DNA of 15,162 nucleotides from Methylotenera sp. GTDB lineage: Bacteria > Pseudomonadota > Gammaproteobacteria > Burkholderiales > Methylophilaceae. Positions 1 to 7,521 of the stretch are shown piece after piece (within the stretch, counting starts at the first letter, position 1; every line of letters starts with the position of its first letter). The DNA lies in the NCBI GenBank assembly GCA_013816325.1, contig JACDEP010000010.1:1-15162 (forward strand), given 5' to 3'. A program made the position numbers and the translations under genes. The notes under the pieces are model-generated. The model saw only the letters and a program-made list of their open reading frames with translations, was not told the origin of the DNA and made no database searches.

Positions 1-17
1 ATTCTACATGCAATGGT

Positions 18-59
18 TTAAGGGCTAAAGTAACAAAATGTAACAACTGCCGCCCTTAA
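18..59. repeat. Inverted repeat downstream of tolA
   Basis: The arms TTAAGGGC (18-25) and GCCCTTAA (52-59) are perfect 8-bp inverted repeats around a 26-base loop, which itself contains two copies of GTAACAA. They lie just after the tolA stop codon, in the presumed tolA-tolB gap. No T-run follows on the minus strand, so this is not a clear intrinsic terminator; it may be an mRNA-processing or attenuation hairpin. Confidence 0.35.
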
Positions 60-66
60 TTGTTCT

Positions 67-852
67 TTATTCATTAGGATGGAATTCCAGACGTAAATTT
101 CTGAATTGTTCACGCAAGCTAGCATCCGCAGGTAAAGGTAATGGCTGAGATTGCATAATGGCTCGTTCCACAGCATCATCACACGCGCTGATTTTGCTGG
201 ACTGAATCAACTTAGGGTTTCCTTGTACATCGCCTGTGGGCATCACCATAATCTCAAACACCAATTTAGGTTTACCATCGCCACATAAAGTCTTATTCAC
301 ATTACGCTGTACTTTGGCGCGAATCTTATCGGAATATTCACCAATCACGCTCGCACTAGCGGCCGATTTTGATGCTTTAGCTTGCTTATCGCCTTCAGCC
401 TTTTCATCAGCCAAAGCCTCTTGCTGTAGTTTTTTGAGCGCCTCATCTTTTTTCTGTTTCTTATCTTTTTCCAGTTCGTCTTGCATCAATTGCTTTTGCA
501 AAGCTGCCAAAGCATCAGGCTTTTTAAGCTCTTTAGGTTTTTCTAATTTTTTCTCTATTTTTTTTAGTATGATATCCGCCTTAGGTTCTATTTTCGGCGC
601 GGGTGGCTCTACTTTCATTACAGGTTTTGGCGGCTCTGGTTTTGGTGCTTCTTTAACAGCCGGCTCAGGTGGCACTGGTTTCTGTAAATGCTGCGTAGGT
701 AGGCTATCCCACAACTCAACCTCTGCTACGCTCGATGTATGCGTAGTTTTCCAGTTAACTGACACCAATAGTGCAATCAGTAAGGCTACGTGCACCCCAA
801 CAGAGAGCACACCTGCCTTGAATGATACTGAATTTTCATGCCTACGTATCAT
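67..852 (-). CDS. tolA: TolA, Tol-Pal energy-transducing protein
   Basis: Inner-membrane protein that spans the periplasm and links the TolQ-TolR proton-driven motor to TolB/Pal, keeping the outer membrane attached during division. Residues 13-32 form one transmembrane helix with the His21 typical of TolA/TonB anchors. A proline-rich stretch (about 55-90) and a Lys/Glu/Ala-rich, probably helical region (about 90-165) follow, then a C-terminal TolA/TonB-like globular domain (about 168-261) with two cysteines that could form the disulfide known from TolA domain III. At 261 residues it is much shorter than the 421-residue E. coli protein, mainly in the helical stalk. The start lies 3 bases after the tolR stop with no strong ribosome-binding site, which suggests translational coupling. 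Identity rests on architecture and on the adjacent tolQ and tolR. Confidence 0.9.
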   Translation of the reverse strand: MIRRHENSVSFKAGVLSVGVHVALLIALLVSVNWKTTHTSSVAEVELWDSLPTQHLQKPVPPEPAVKEAPKPEPPKPVMKVEPPAPKIEPKADIILKKIEKKLEKPKELKKPDALAALQKQLMQDELEKDKKQKKDEALKKLQQEALADEKAEGDKQAKASKSAASASVIGEYSDKIRAKVQRNVNKTLCGDGKPKLVFEIMVMPTGDVQGNPKLIQSSKISACDDAVERAIMQSQPLPLPADASLREQFRNLRLEFHPNE

Positions 853-855
853 GGT

Positions 856-1251
856 TTAAGTTGCTGGTTTTAGCAGAAGCCCTACTTTTTCAACTTTGTT
901 CTGTTTAAGTAAATCCATCACGCCGATGACATCGTCATATTTCACATTCTTATCTGCCGCAATGACCACCGCACGCTGTGGCGTTTTGGTGAGTGCCTGG
1001 CGTACCGCTAATAAAAGTTCATCACGCGCCATTGGCTTATTATCCAGCTCGATTTTATTATTGAGTTTAATCGTGAGTACCAGTGGAACTTCTGGCTGCT
1101 TCAATGCTTGGCCTACCTGCGGCAGTTCTACCACCCCGGGGTTGGTCATCGGCGCAGTGACCATAAAGATCACTAGCAATACCAGGGTAACGTCTATATA
1201 AGGGACGACATTGATCTGGTTCATTAAACGGCGTTTACGGGTTCTGCTCAT
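856..1251 (-). CDS. tolR: TolR, Tol-Pal proton channel subunit
   Basis: ExbD/TolR-family inner-membrane protein (131 residues) that forms the proton-conducting motor with TolQ and acts on TolA. A basic N-terminus (RTRKRR) is followed by the family signature N-x-x-P-Y-I-D-V, with the membrane aspartate Asp20 that carries protons, then one transmembrane helix (about 18-38) and a periplasmic domain. The length is close to the family norm of about 140. It lies 39 bases after tolQ and 3 bases before tolA, consistent with cotranscription. ExbD is the paralogous alternative, but the neighbouring tolA and ybgC settle it as TolR. Confidence 0.93.
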   Translation of the reverse strand: MSRTRKRRLMNQINVVPYIDVTLVLLVIFMVTAPMTNPGVVELPQVGQALKQPEVPLVLTIKLNNKIELDNKPMARDELLLAVRQALTKTPQRAVVIAADKNVKYDDVIGVMDLLKQNKVEKVGLLLKPAT

Positions 1252-1290
1252 TTCGTTACCAAACTATGCGTTAAAAATGGACAAGTCATT

Positions 1291-1971
1291 TTAAGATTTG
1301 CGTTGCAGGATATTTGTGAATTCTTCCATAAAGCTCTCATATCGTACTGAAAGCCTATCCACACTGGAAGCAAATCGGTTATAAGCCACTACTGCGGGAA
1401 TCGCCGCGAACAAACCTATCGCCGTTGCCACAAGTGCTTCTGCAATCCCTGGCGCTACCTGGCTCAGCGTCGCCTGTCCTACATTGGATAAACCTCTAAA
1501 TGCATTCATGATGCCCCATACCGTGCCAAACAAACCAATGTATGGGCTGACGGAACCGACGGAAGCCAAGAACGGCAAGTGTGCATCCAGTTCATCCAAT
1601 TCGCGGTTGTATGCGGCGCGCATGGCGCGACGTGCACCTTCCATGATGTCGCTTATTTCGGTACGGCCCTGCTGTTTGTGGCGTGCATACTCTTTAAACC
1701 CCGCTTCGAATATGCTTGCCATGCCTTTCGGCTTACGGCGACCAGCGGTAAGGCCTTCATATAATTTGTTTAAATCGCCGCCAGTCCAGAATGCATTTTC
1801 AAAATTTTCTGCATCTGCCTCGGCACGTTTGATGGTAAAAAACTTGATAAAGATGTACCACCATGAAAATAGCGAGGTAATGAGTAATATCACCATCACT
1901 CCCTGAACCGGCAAGCTGGCGCCGGCTATCAAGGTAAAGAATGACATATCGTTGGCAACACCTACATTCAT
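1291..1971 (-). CDS. tolQ: TolQ, Tol-Pal proton channel subunit
   Basis: MotA/TolQ/ExbB-family protein (226 residues) that forms the multimeric inner-membrane channel around TolR. Three transmembrane helices are visible: about 20-42, then after a long cytoplasmic loop about 130-155 and 170-195. The conserved segments SVSPYIGLFGTVWGI and ATAIGLFAAIPAVVAYN contain the Thr residues that line the ion path in this family. The ATG at 1969-1971 is preceded at 5 bases by GGAG (1977-1980), which supports this start over Met9. It lies 40 bases after ybgC, the normal Tol-Pal order. It is clearly distinct from the ExbB encoded at 12499-13236, which serves TonB. Confidence 0.94.
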   Translation of the reverse strand: MNVGVANDMSFFTLIAGASLPVQGVMVILLITSLFSWWYIFIKFFTIKRAEADAENFENAFWTGGDLNKLYEGLTAGRRKPKGMASIFEAGFKEYARHKQQGRTEISDIMEGARRAMRAAYNRELDELDAHLPFLASVGSVSPYIGLFGTVWGIMNAFRGLSNVGQATLSQVAPGIAEALVATAIGLFAAIPAVVAYNRFASSVDRLSVRYESFMEEFTNILQRKS

Positions 1972-2011
1972 AATGACTCCACCTATAGTTTCAAATACTC
2001 GGTTTTAATAT

Positions 2012-2410
2012 TTAGTTTGGTTTAAGGATTGCATCCCTGACGATGGCAGGAATAGCTACAGGTTTGAAAAGCTTAGTTTCTACGCAAGCCAGTTTAACCG
2101 TGGCTTCAAGTATCACCTCATTATCACGCATGATGCTTTGCAAAAATTCAATACTACCGTGTCCTATTTTTACGAGTTGACTTTGAATATTAAGCATGTC
2201 GTTAAAATAAGCAGGGCGTATAAATTGGATGCTCATACTGTGGACGACGAAAATGATACTAAATTCACTTTTTAGGCGCGGCTGCTCAAAACCCAATGCA
2301 CGTAACCATTCTGTTCTCGCACGCTCCATAAAGTTCAGATAATTAGAGTGATAGACCACGCCACCACTATCGGTATCTTCGTAATAAACGCGTATCGACC
2401 AATCGAACAC
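2012..2410 (-). CDS. ybgC: YbgC, acyl-CoA thioesterase of the tol-pal cluster
   Basis: Hot-dog-fold thioesterase that hydrolyses short-chain or phospholipid-related acyl-CoA/acyl-ACP; it is usually the first gene of tol-pal operons. The 4HBT signature is clear near the N-terminus: RVYYEDTDSGGVVYHSNYL, with the catalytic Asp of the DTDSGG motif, followed by FMERARTEWL. The open frame reaches back to 2518, but that overlaps the ruvB 3' end by about 90 bases. I prefer the GTG at 2408-2410 (V-F-D-W-S), which lies 19 bases beyond the ruvB stop and gives 132 residues, close to the 134 of E. coli YbgC. A GTG at about 2452 inside ruvB is the main alternative. No strong ribosome-binding site decides between them. 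Confidence 0.85.
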   Translation of the reverse strand: MFDWSIRVYYEDTDSGGVVYHSNYLNFMERARTEWLRALGFEQPRLKSEFSIIFVVHSMSIQFIRPAYFNDMLNIQSQLVKIGHGSIEFLQSIMRDNEVILEATVKLACVETKLFKPVAIPAIVRDAILKPN

Positions 2411-2429
2411 TGTTAGTTCTGCCCAACTA

Positions 2430-3467
2430 TCATTGCTGCCAAATCTCACCGCTAGCAAGGGCGCTGGGAATGGGTAAGCCAAAGTGTTGATAAGCCTGCT
2501 GCGTTGCCACACGACCACGGGGGGTACGCATTAAGTAACCTTGTTGGATTAGATAAGGTTCCAGAACGTCTTCAATGGTGTCACGTTCTTCACCGATTGC
2601 TGCGGCCAAGTTATCCAGGCCTACAGGTCCGCCACCGAATTTTTCCAGCACCGCTTGCAATAACTTTCTATCCATCACGTCAAAACCGAGCTTATCTACG
2701 TCGAGCATTTTCAATGCTGCATCGGCGATTTCCGCCGATACTTTACCATCGGCTTTGACTTGGGCGAAATCCCTGACACGGCGTAATAACCTATTCGCAA
2801 TACGTGGCGTACCACGTGAACGTTTGGCGATTTCAAATGCACCAGTATCGACCATTTCTACATTTAACAGTCCGGCGGAGCGTTGCACAATACGGCCTAA
2901 CTCTTCAGAAGTATAAAATTCCAGACGCGACACGATACCAAAACGGTCGCGTAAAGGGTTGGTCAACATGCCGGCACGGGTAGTAGCGCCAATTAATGTA
3001 AAGGGCGGTAAATCCAAGCGAACCGATCTTGCTGCCGGTCCTTCACCAATCATGATATCTAAACGGTAGTCTTCCATCGCTGGGTACAAAATCTCTTCTA
3101 CAACCGGAGATAGACGATGAATTTCATCGATGAACAAGACATCATTCGGTTCTAAATTGGTTAACAAGGCGGCCAAATCACCTGCACGTTCCAGCACTGG
3201 GCCAGAAGTCTGGCGCATATTAACGCCCATCTCTTTGGCGATGATATGTGCAAGTGTGGTTTTACCTAAGCCAGGCGGTCCAAATAGCAACACATGGTCG
3301 AGCGCTTCACTACGGCCGCGCGCGGCGTTGATGAAGATTTCCAACTGGCCGCGTGCTTTTTCCTGTCCGACATATTCTTCAAGAAGCTTGGGGCGTAACG
3401 CACGCTCTAAAGCCTCTTCTTGAGGGCTTTCTGCAGATGGTGCTATCAGGCGGTCGGTTTCTATCAT
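2430..3467 (-). CDS. ruvB: RuvB, Holliday-junction branch-migration ATPase
   Basis: AAA+ hexameric motor that pumps DNA through the RuvA-bound Holliday junction during recombination and repair. In the 345 residues one sees Walker A GPPGLGKT (63-70), Walker B LFIDEIH (DEIH at 113-116), sensor 1 LIGATTRAG, the arginine-finger segment NPLRDRFG, sensor 2 GTPRIANRLLRR, and the C-terminal winged helix containing RTPRGRVAT. The length is typical (E. coli 336). It starts 11 bases after ruvA, so ruvC-ruvA-ruvB is a compact unit here. Nothing is unusual in the protein. Confidence 0.97.
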   Translation of the reverse strand: MIETDRLIAPSAESPQEEALERALRPKLLEEYVGQEKARGQLEIFINAARGRSEALDHVLLFGPPGLGKTTLAHIIAKEMGVNMRQTSGPVLERAGDLAALLTNLEPNDVLFIDEIHRLSPVVEEILYPAMEDYRLDIMIGEGPAARSVRLDLPPFTLIGATTRAGMLTNPLRDRFGIVSRLEFYTSEELGRIVQRSAGLLNVEMVDTGAFEIAKRSRGTPRIANRLLRRVRDFAQVKADGKVSAEIADAALKMLDVDKLGFDVMDRKLLQAVLEKFGGGPVGLDNLAAAIGEERDTIEDVLEPYLIQQGYLMRTPRGRVATQQAYQHFGLPIPSALASGEIWQQ

Positions 3468-3478
3468 TGGCTTCTATC

Positions 3479-4057
3479 TTATTTTGACAACGATTTTAAG
3501 GCTTGCTTGATGCCATCGGCAACGGTGGCATCTGTAGGCAATAGTTTTACGGCTGCAAGGGCTTCGCGTTCATTGTAACCTAATGAGATAAGCGCGTTTA
3601 GCACATCACTGCTGGCGGATTTTGGATGCGCTGCGCTACTTGGCGTAAGCCCTGTCACACTGAATTTATCTTTAAGTTCTAGCAATAAACGCTCTGCGGT
3701 TTTTTTGCCCACACCGGGCACGCGGGTCAACATGGCTGTTTCTTGCAGGGCTACGGCTTGCACCAACTCTTCGATTGATAAACCGCTCAGAATAGACAAT
3801 GCAGATTTTGCGCCTATACCATTTACTTTAAGCAACTGTCTGAAAGTCGCACGTTCTTGATCACTGCCAAAACCATAAAGTAACTGTGCATCTTCACGCA
3901 CTACAAAATGCGTGAGCATGGTCACTTTTTCACCTATGGCTGGCAAGTTATAGAATGTGCTCATGGGCACTTCGCATTCATAGCCCACGCCGTTGCAGTC
4001 GATTAACACTAGCGGGGGCGTTTTTTCTAACAGTATGCCGTTCAGTCTACCAATCAT
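3479..4057 (-). CDS. ruvA: RuvA, Holliday-junction binding protein
   Basis: Tetrameric protein that holds the Holliday junction in an open square form and recruits RuvB. The 192 residues show the N-terminal OB-fold (MIGRLNGILLEKTPP), two helix-hairpin-helix motifs (LKVNGIGAKSALSIL and LTRVPGVGKKTAERLL) and, after a flexible Ser/Ala/Pro linker near 140-150, the small C-terminal RuvB-binding domain (DVLNALISLGYNEREALAAV). Length is near normal (E. coli 203). The ATG overlaps the ruvC stop as ATGA (minus-strand reading of 4054-4057), indicating translational coupling. Confidence 0.97.
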   Translation of the reverse strand: MIGRLNGILLEKTPPLVLIDCNGVGYECEVPMSTFYNLPAIGEKVTMLTHFVVREDAQLLYGFGSDQERATFRQLLKVNGIGAKSALSILSGLSIEELVQAVALQETAMLTRVPGVGKKTAERLLLELKDKFSVTGLTPSSAAHPKSASSDVLNALISLGYNEREALAAVKLLPTDATVADGIKQALKSLSK

Positions 4058-4611
4058 ATCAATCTACCACCCTTCACCCTAAAACCTGCTGTTGCTAAAC
4101 GCCCTAAGCCTTGCCCGCCATGCGCGTGGCAAATGGCACAAGCTAGCGCATCCGCTGAATCTGGCTTTGGGGTGGCTGGCAAATTAAGCAAGCGCTTCAC
4201 CATTTCCTGCACCTGTTCTTTCTGGGCGTGGCCGTTGCCGACAACGGCTTGTTTGACTTGCAACGCTGTATATTCCGCCACAGATAGATTGCGAATTACC
4301 GCAGCACTGATTGCCGCACCACGTGCCTGACCTAATAGCAGGGTTGATTGTGGGTTCACGTTTACAAACACTTTTTCGATGGCAACTTGGTTGGGCAGAT
4401 AAGTATCGATGACCTCAAATAAGCCATCTAGTATTATTTTAAGCCGAGCAGGTAACTCTTCCCTATCATCTTCGCCTTCTACTGGATTCTTCTTGCCACT
4501 TGCGGTTTTGATGGTACCGCTTGCGATATAAGTGATTTTTTCACCGACTTTTTCGATCACACCGAAGCCTGTTAACCGCAAGCCAGGGTCTATGCCTAAG
4601 ATTCGGATCAT
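4054..4611 (-). CDS. ruvC: RuvC, Holliday-junction resolvase
   Basis: Dimeric RNase H-fold endonuclease that cuts Holliday junctions symmetrically. The expected acidic catalytic residues are present: Asp in GIDPG at the N-terminus, Glu in VAIEKVF, and the two Asp of PDSADALA near the C-terminus. I chose the ATG at 4609-4611, giving M-I-R-I-L-G-I-D-P-G as in the family; a GTG two codons upstream (4615-4617) is equally in frame. Compared with E. coli RuvC there is an extra, charged stretch of about a dozen residues before the ELPARL segment (around SGKKNPVEGEDD), probably a surface loop. The gene overlaps ruvA by 4 bases and follows yebC after 148 bases. Confidence 0.95.
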   Translation of the reverse strand: MIRILGIDPGLRLTGFGVIEKVGEKITYIASGTIKTASGKKNPVEGEDDREELPARLKIILDGLFEVIDTYLPNQVAIEKVFVNVNPQSTLLLGQARGAAISAAVIRNLSVAEYTALQVKQAVVGNGHAQKEQVQEMVKRLLNLPATPKPDSADALACAICHAHGGQGLGRLATAGFRVKGGRLI

Positions 4612-4648
4612 GCTCACATATGGCCCAGCTTAAGAACATGAAAATATT

Positions 4649-4753
4649 TGCCTAACGATAAAGGACTAGGCGCACAGCGCGCAACATTTGAGAAAGTACA
4701 TGTGGTACGGCGAAAATGTGAGCACTGCGCAACAACGTCATTCGCTTTAGGCA
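4649..4753. repeat. Nested inverted-repeat element between yebC and ruvC
   Basis: Four pairs of complementary arms are nested in order: TGCCTAA (4649-4655) with TTAGGCA (4747-4753); GCGCA (4670-4674) with TGCGC (4726-4730); CATTT (4685-4689) with AAATG (4714-4718); and GTAC (4696-4699) with GTAC (4705-4708). The transcript could fold into one long interrupted hairpin about 105 bases long. It could be a repetitive extragenic palindrome-like element, an RNA-processing site or a weak attenuator between the two genes. There is no T-run typical of an intrinsic terminator. Confidence 0.5.
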
Positions 4754-4759
4754 TTTACT

Positions 4760-5488
4760 TTAGTTTTCTTCAATGACTGCGGTGGTATAAACATCCTGCA
4801 CATCATCCAAATCTTCAAGCGCATCTAGTATCTTCTGCATCTTAACAGCATCATCACCTGTGAAGACCGTTTCATTGCTAGGCTTCATGGTCACTTCAGC
4901 TAGTACGGCTTTTAAACCTGCCGCTTCCATGGCTTCTTTAATGGCTAAGAAATCATTGGGTGGTGTGATAACTTCAATACTGCCATCTTGATCAGTAACG
5001 ATATCTTCAGCACCTGCTTCAAGTGCGATTTCCATGACTTTATCTTCAGAAGTGCCGGGCGGGTAAAGCAGGCTGCCGCAGTGCTTGAACATGAAAGCGA
5101 CCGAGCCATCAGTGCCCAAGTTACCACCATGTTTAGTGAGCGCATGGCGTACATCGGCCACTGCACGTTGTTTGTTATCGGTGAGGCAATCAATGATAAT
5201 CGCCGCGCCGTTGATACCATAACCTTCATACCGAATTTCTTCGTAGTTCACGCCTTCCAATTCACCCGTACCTTTTTTGATGGCCCGCGTGATATTGTCC
5301 GCTGGCATGTTCTCCTCTTTGGCTTCCGCCACTGCAGCGCGTAACCTAGGATTCATGGTGACATCGCCTCCGCCTAGACGGGCAGCAACGGTAATCTCTT
5401 TGATTAATTTGGTGAAGATTTTGCCCCGTTTCGCGTCTTGACGACCTTTACGATGCTGGATATTTGCCCATTTACTGTGTCCCGCCAT
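4760..5488 (-). CDS. yebC: YebC/PmpR-family protein (TACO1 family)
   Basis: Member of the widespread YebC family, described in different bacteria as a transcriptional regulator and, for related proteins, as a translation factor helping ribosomes through proline stretches. The 242 residues begin with the invariant MAGHSKWANIQHRKGRQDAK and include MNPRLRAAVAEAKEENMPADNI and YEGYGINGAAIIIDCLTDN, all hallmark segments. Length matches E. coli YebC (246). The start is supported by AAGGA (minus-strand reading of 5495-5499) 6 bases upstream. Its position directly before ruvC is the classical arrangement. The family assignment is certain; the molecular role in this organism is not visible from sequence. 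Confidence 0.96.
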   Translation of the reverse strand: MAGHSKWANIQHRKGRQDAKRGKIFTKLIKEITVAARLGGGDVTMNPRLRAAVAEAKEENMPADNITRAIKKGTGELEGVNYEEIRYEGYGINGAAIIIDCLTDNKQRAVADVRHALTKHGGNLGTDGSVAFMFKHCGSLLYPPGTSEDKVMEIALEAGAEDIVTDQDGSIEVITPPNDFLAIKEAMEAAGLKAVLAEVTMKPSNETVFTGDDAVKMQKILDALEDLDDVQDVYTTAVIEEN

Positions 5489-5574
5489 GCTATTTCCTTG
5501 ATATTCTTAAACCATTTGCCGGTTTAGGTTTCGATATCTCAGCATTTTATCATAGGCTTATTGCCAAACTAGCT

Positions 5575-6492
5575 TTACTCTTGGCCTTGTGCGCAATTCA
5601 CGGGTTGCCGTTTAAGCATGGTACTGATGGAAATTTGTACAAGCGCCAAGGCAATCAATACCATCCCTATCAGCTCATAGTTATTTGGCACTTCCGCAAG
5701 CTGTATCCATGCCGCTACAACGCCAATCACCGGAGCAAGCATAGAGGCCATACTGGCCACGCCTGCTGGTAAGCGCTGCAATGCGTATAGCCATAGTAAC
5801 CATGCCAAGGCACCGCTTAAAAATACGTTAAATAATACTGAAAATATAAAGTAGCTCGACCACTGAATTGGCGATGCAGGTACTAACAGTGCTATGGCTA
5901 TCATAGGAATTGAACCCAACAACATAGGCCATGCGGTAAGGTTCAAAAGGTCCAGATTGGGGCTGCGCTGATGCAGCTTTTTAGAAATGATGGCGGATAA
6001 CGCCCAAGAAACTCCGGAGCATATGGCCAGGAACATGCTGAAACCATCGGCTTTGATATGTAGCGGGTCAAAAATCAATATCATGCCGAATACCGCCGAA
6101 AGTACCGCCAGCCATAGCCAGCCTTGGACTTTTTCGCCCAGCATTGGCCAGGCAAATAACATGACCCAAAACGGCATGGTATAAGTCAGCACAGCAGTTT
6201 TACCCGCCCCACCTTCCACTAATGCCCAAATCAATAAGCCGGTAAAACCTATGGTTTGCAACACTCCTAGCACTAGCATGGTAGGAAACTCTTTCAAGCC
6301 CAACGGCCTTTTGGTAAGGTACATCACTACGAACAACACCAACGCGCCTAAAAAAGTACGCAAAGCAGCAAATTGGAAAGGCCCTGCATATTGCAGCGCG
6401 CTTTTCATCACTACCCAGTTATAACCCCATATGATAGTTAATATCATGAGGGCGATAAATGCTCGGATGACGGTTTTTTTACTGTTATTCAT
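5575..6492 (-). CDS. EamA-family (DMT superfamily) transporter
   Basis: Inner-membrane exporter-type protein of the drug/metabolite transporter superfamily. The 305 residues form about ten hydrophobic helices arranged as two EamA repeats (about 8-140 and 150-290). Recognisable features are the N-terminal WGYNWVVMKSAL, the first-repeat segment RTFLGALVLF, and the second-repeat end PAGVASMASMLAPVIGVVAAW. The substrate cannot be told from sequence; relatives move amino acids, other metabolites or toxic compounds. It starts 30 bases after the SnoaL-like gene and probably belongs to the MarR-controlled operon, which favours an efflux role. It ends 86 bases before yebC, also on the minus strand, so read-through into yebC is possible. 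Confidence 0.88.
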   Translation of the reverse strand: MNNSKKTVIRAFIALMILTIIWGYNWVVMKSALQYAGPFQFAALRTFLGALVLFVVMYLTKRPLGLKEFPTMLVLGVLQTIGFTGLLIWALVEGGAGKTAVLTYTMPFWVMLFAWPMLGEKVQGWLWLAVLSAVFGMILIFDPLHIKADGFSMFLAICSGVSWALSAIISKKLHQRSPNLDLLNLTAWPMLLGSIPMIAIALLVPASPIQWSSYFIFSVLFNVFLSGALAWLLWLYALQRLPAGVASMASMLAPVIGVVAAWIQLAEVPNNYELIGMVLIALALVQISISTMLKRQPVNCAQGQE

Positions 6493-6522
6493 TCTATATC
6501 TCGCCTAAGTATCTACGATTTC

Positions 6523-6900
6523 TTAGTTCCAGATATGTGTCACTGCCTTCCAGCTGCCGTCTGCTTGTTTGCGGTATACCAAGTGCACGTTGCCACCAAA
6601 GGTTTGCCTGGTACCTTTTTCATCCACCATCGCACCAGCCCAAGTACCGCACTGATAAGCCAAGTTGCCATCTACCACAGCTTCAATTAGGGTAAGTTTG
6701 TGATCAATCACGCCAGCGTCAATCAAGCCTGCAAAAAAAGTCTGTATGGCTTCGAAGCCAATTACCGGTGTGCCAGCTGGAGCGGGCATGACGGTAGCGT
6801 TTGTATCATAAAGTTGGCCGATATCTGCGGCATTTTTAGTATTAAAAGCGTGATCGAATTTCGCATTGATTGCGGTAATTTCATTTTGTACAGTAGTCAT
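6523..6900 (-). CDS. SnoaL-like / DUF4440 NTF2-fold protein
   Basis: Small (125-residue) cytoplasmic protein of the NTF2-like superfamily, closest in appearance to the SgcJ/EcaC or DUF4440 group. The pattern is typical: an N-terminal helix ending in a sequence like FNTKNAADIGQLYDTNATVMP, then GFEAIQTFFAGLIDAG, then beta strands ending with the VYRKQADGSWKAVTHIWN tail. Family members are enzymes or ligand-binding proteins acting on small hydrophobic molecules, and the exact reaction cannot be predicted. The ATG is preceded by AGAG about 6 bases upstream. It sits 46 bases after marR and 30 bases before the transporter, so it is probably coexpressed with both; with an exporter it may handle a toxic compound (inference). 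Confidence 0.82.
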   Translation of the reverse strand: MTTVQNEITAINAKFDHAFNTKNAADIGQLYDTNATVMPAPAGTPVIGFEAIQTFFAGLIDAGVIDHKLTLIEAVVDGNLAYQCGTWAGAMVDEKGTRQTFGGNVHLVYRKQADGSWKAVTHIWN

Positions 6901-6946
6901 GGTTGTCTCTTTAAGTATAAAAAGTGGAAAGAACTTAGGATAAGAA

Positions 6947-7456
6947 TTAATTGGTTGAGAGGGCAGGTATTCCTGAATTAATAAGGTCTAGTATCTGGTG
7001 TAGCTGTTCACGTTTCTTGCCATCTAGTTCCTGCATACACTGTCGCAGGCGGCGATAATAATCGGGCATCACAACATCAAGCTTAGCTTGGCCTGCTGTG
7101 GTTAGGTGTATGAATACACTGCGTCTATCGTCTTTAGCAAAAACGCGTTCCACTAGACCCACTTGCTCTAAGCCATCAATTAAGCCCGTCATCGTGGCAC
7201 GGGAAACACCAGCCTTTTCAGCCAGCATAGAGGGAGTGGTGGTTTGCGTTTCTTCACGCATCAACAAAATCAATACCCACCAGCGTCCTTGTAATAAGCC
7301 ATGCTTAGACAAGCAGCTATCCAAAGCTATCGATAAATCGGTAGCAGTACGTAGTAGATGCAAAAAGCTTAAGATTGCTGTTACATCCGCATCGGGATAG
7401 CGTTCAGCAAATTTGCTTAATATTTCGGGAGTAGGAAGATCTCTAAGTTGCAACAT
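6947..7456 (-). CDS. MarR-family transcriptional regulator
   Basis: Dimeric winged-helix repressor (169 residues). The DNA-binding core spans about residues 70-122: TPSMLAEKAGVSRATMTGLIDGLEQVGLVER as the helix-turn-helix and AKDDRRSVFIHLT as the wing with the characteristic D-x-R motif. A longer than usual N-terminal helix region precedes it. The gene leads an operon with a SnoaL-like protein and an EamA transporter, the usual local-regulator arrangement. Its promoter is near consensus and has a perfect 20-bp inverted repeat over the spacer, so strong autorepression is expected. The ATG at 7454-7456 lies only about 11 bases from the -10 box and has no ribosome-binding site; no other ATG or GTG exists near the N-terminus, so the mRNA is probably leaderless or nearly so. 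The inducer is unknown. Confidence 0.93.
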   Translation of the reverse strand: MLQLRDLPTPEILSKFAERYPDADVTAILSFLHLLRTATDLSIALDSCLSKHGLLQGRWWVLILLMREETQTTTPSMLAEKAGVSRATMTGLIDGLEQVGLVERVFAKDDRRSVFIHLTTAGQAKLDVVMPDYYRRLRQCMQELDGKKREQLHQILDLINSGIPALSTN

Positions 7457-7466
7457 GATTAGTCTA

Positions 7467-7494
7467 ATTATAGTTAGCTGGCTAACTATGTCAA
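7467..7494 (-). promoter_or_regulatory. Consensus promoter of the marR operon
   Basis: Read on the minus strand, TTGACA (complement at 7489-7494) and TATAAT (complement at 7467-7472) match both sigma-70 consensus hexamers exactly, with a 16-base spacer. Transcription should start near 7460, only about 4-5 bases before the marR start codon. The overlapping palindrome indicates that this strong promoter is repressed by MarR binding. Confidence 0.85.
7470..7489. promoter_or_regulatory. Perfect inverted repeat, probable MarR operator
   Basis: ATAGTTAGC and GCTAACTAT are perfect 9-bp inverted repeats separated by the two bases TG. The 20-bp palindrome fills the spacer of the marR promoter and overlaps both its -10 and -35 boxes, exactly where an autorepressor would act. 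Its size and symmetry fit a dimeric MarR protein. It also lies about 55 bases upstream of the divergent CBS-gene promoter and might affect it as well. Confidence 0.85.
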
Positions 7495-7521
7495 TCGTTG
7501 AAGAAAATATATGACAAGATA

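Noticed and set aside
1..66. Start of tolB at the left edge
   Set aside because: No minus-strand start codon followed by an open TolB-like frame is present; the only ATG there is followed at once by a stop. TolB probably starts outside the window.
236..859. Plus-strand ORF of 207 codons opposite tolA
   Set aside because: It is antisense to a clear tolA; its Ser/Cys/Phe-rich product is the typical shadow of a Lys/Ala/Pro-rich gene.
2411..2518. Longer N-terminus for ybgC
   Set aside because: It overlaps the ruvB coding end and lies before the normal start of YbgC homologues; the encoded residues do not look like the family.
4945..5229. Second minus-strand ORF within yebC (94 codons)
   Set aside because: It lies in another frame of the highly conserved yebC and has no family resemblance.
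5508..5526. Inverted repeat TAAACC/GGTTTA upstream of yebC as a terminator of the EamA operon
   Set aside because: It lies upstream, not downstream in the reading direction relative to yebC, has only 6 base pairs and no T-run.
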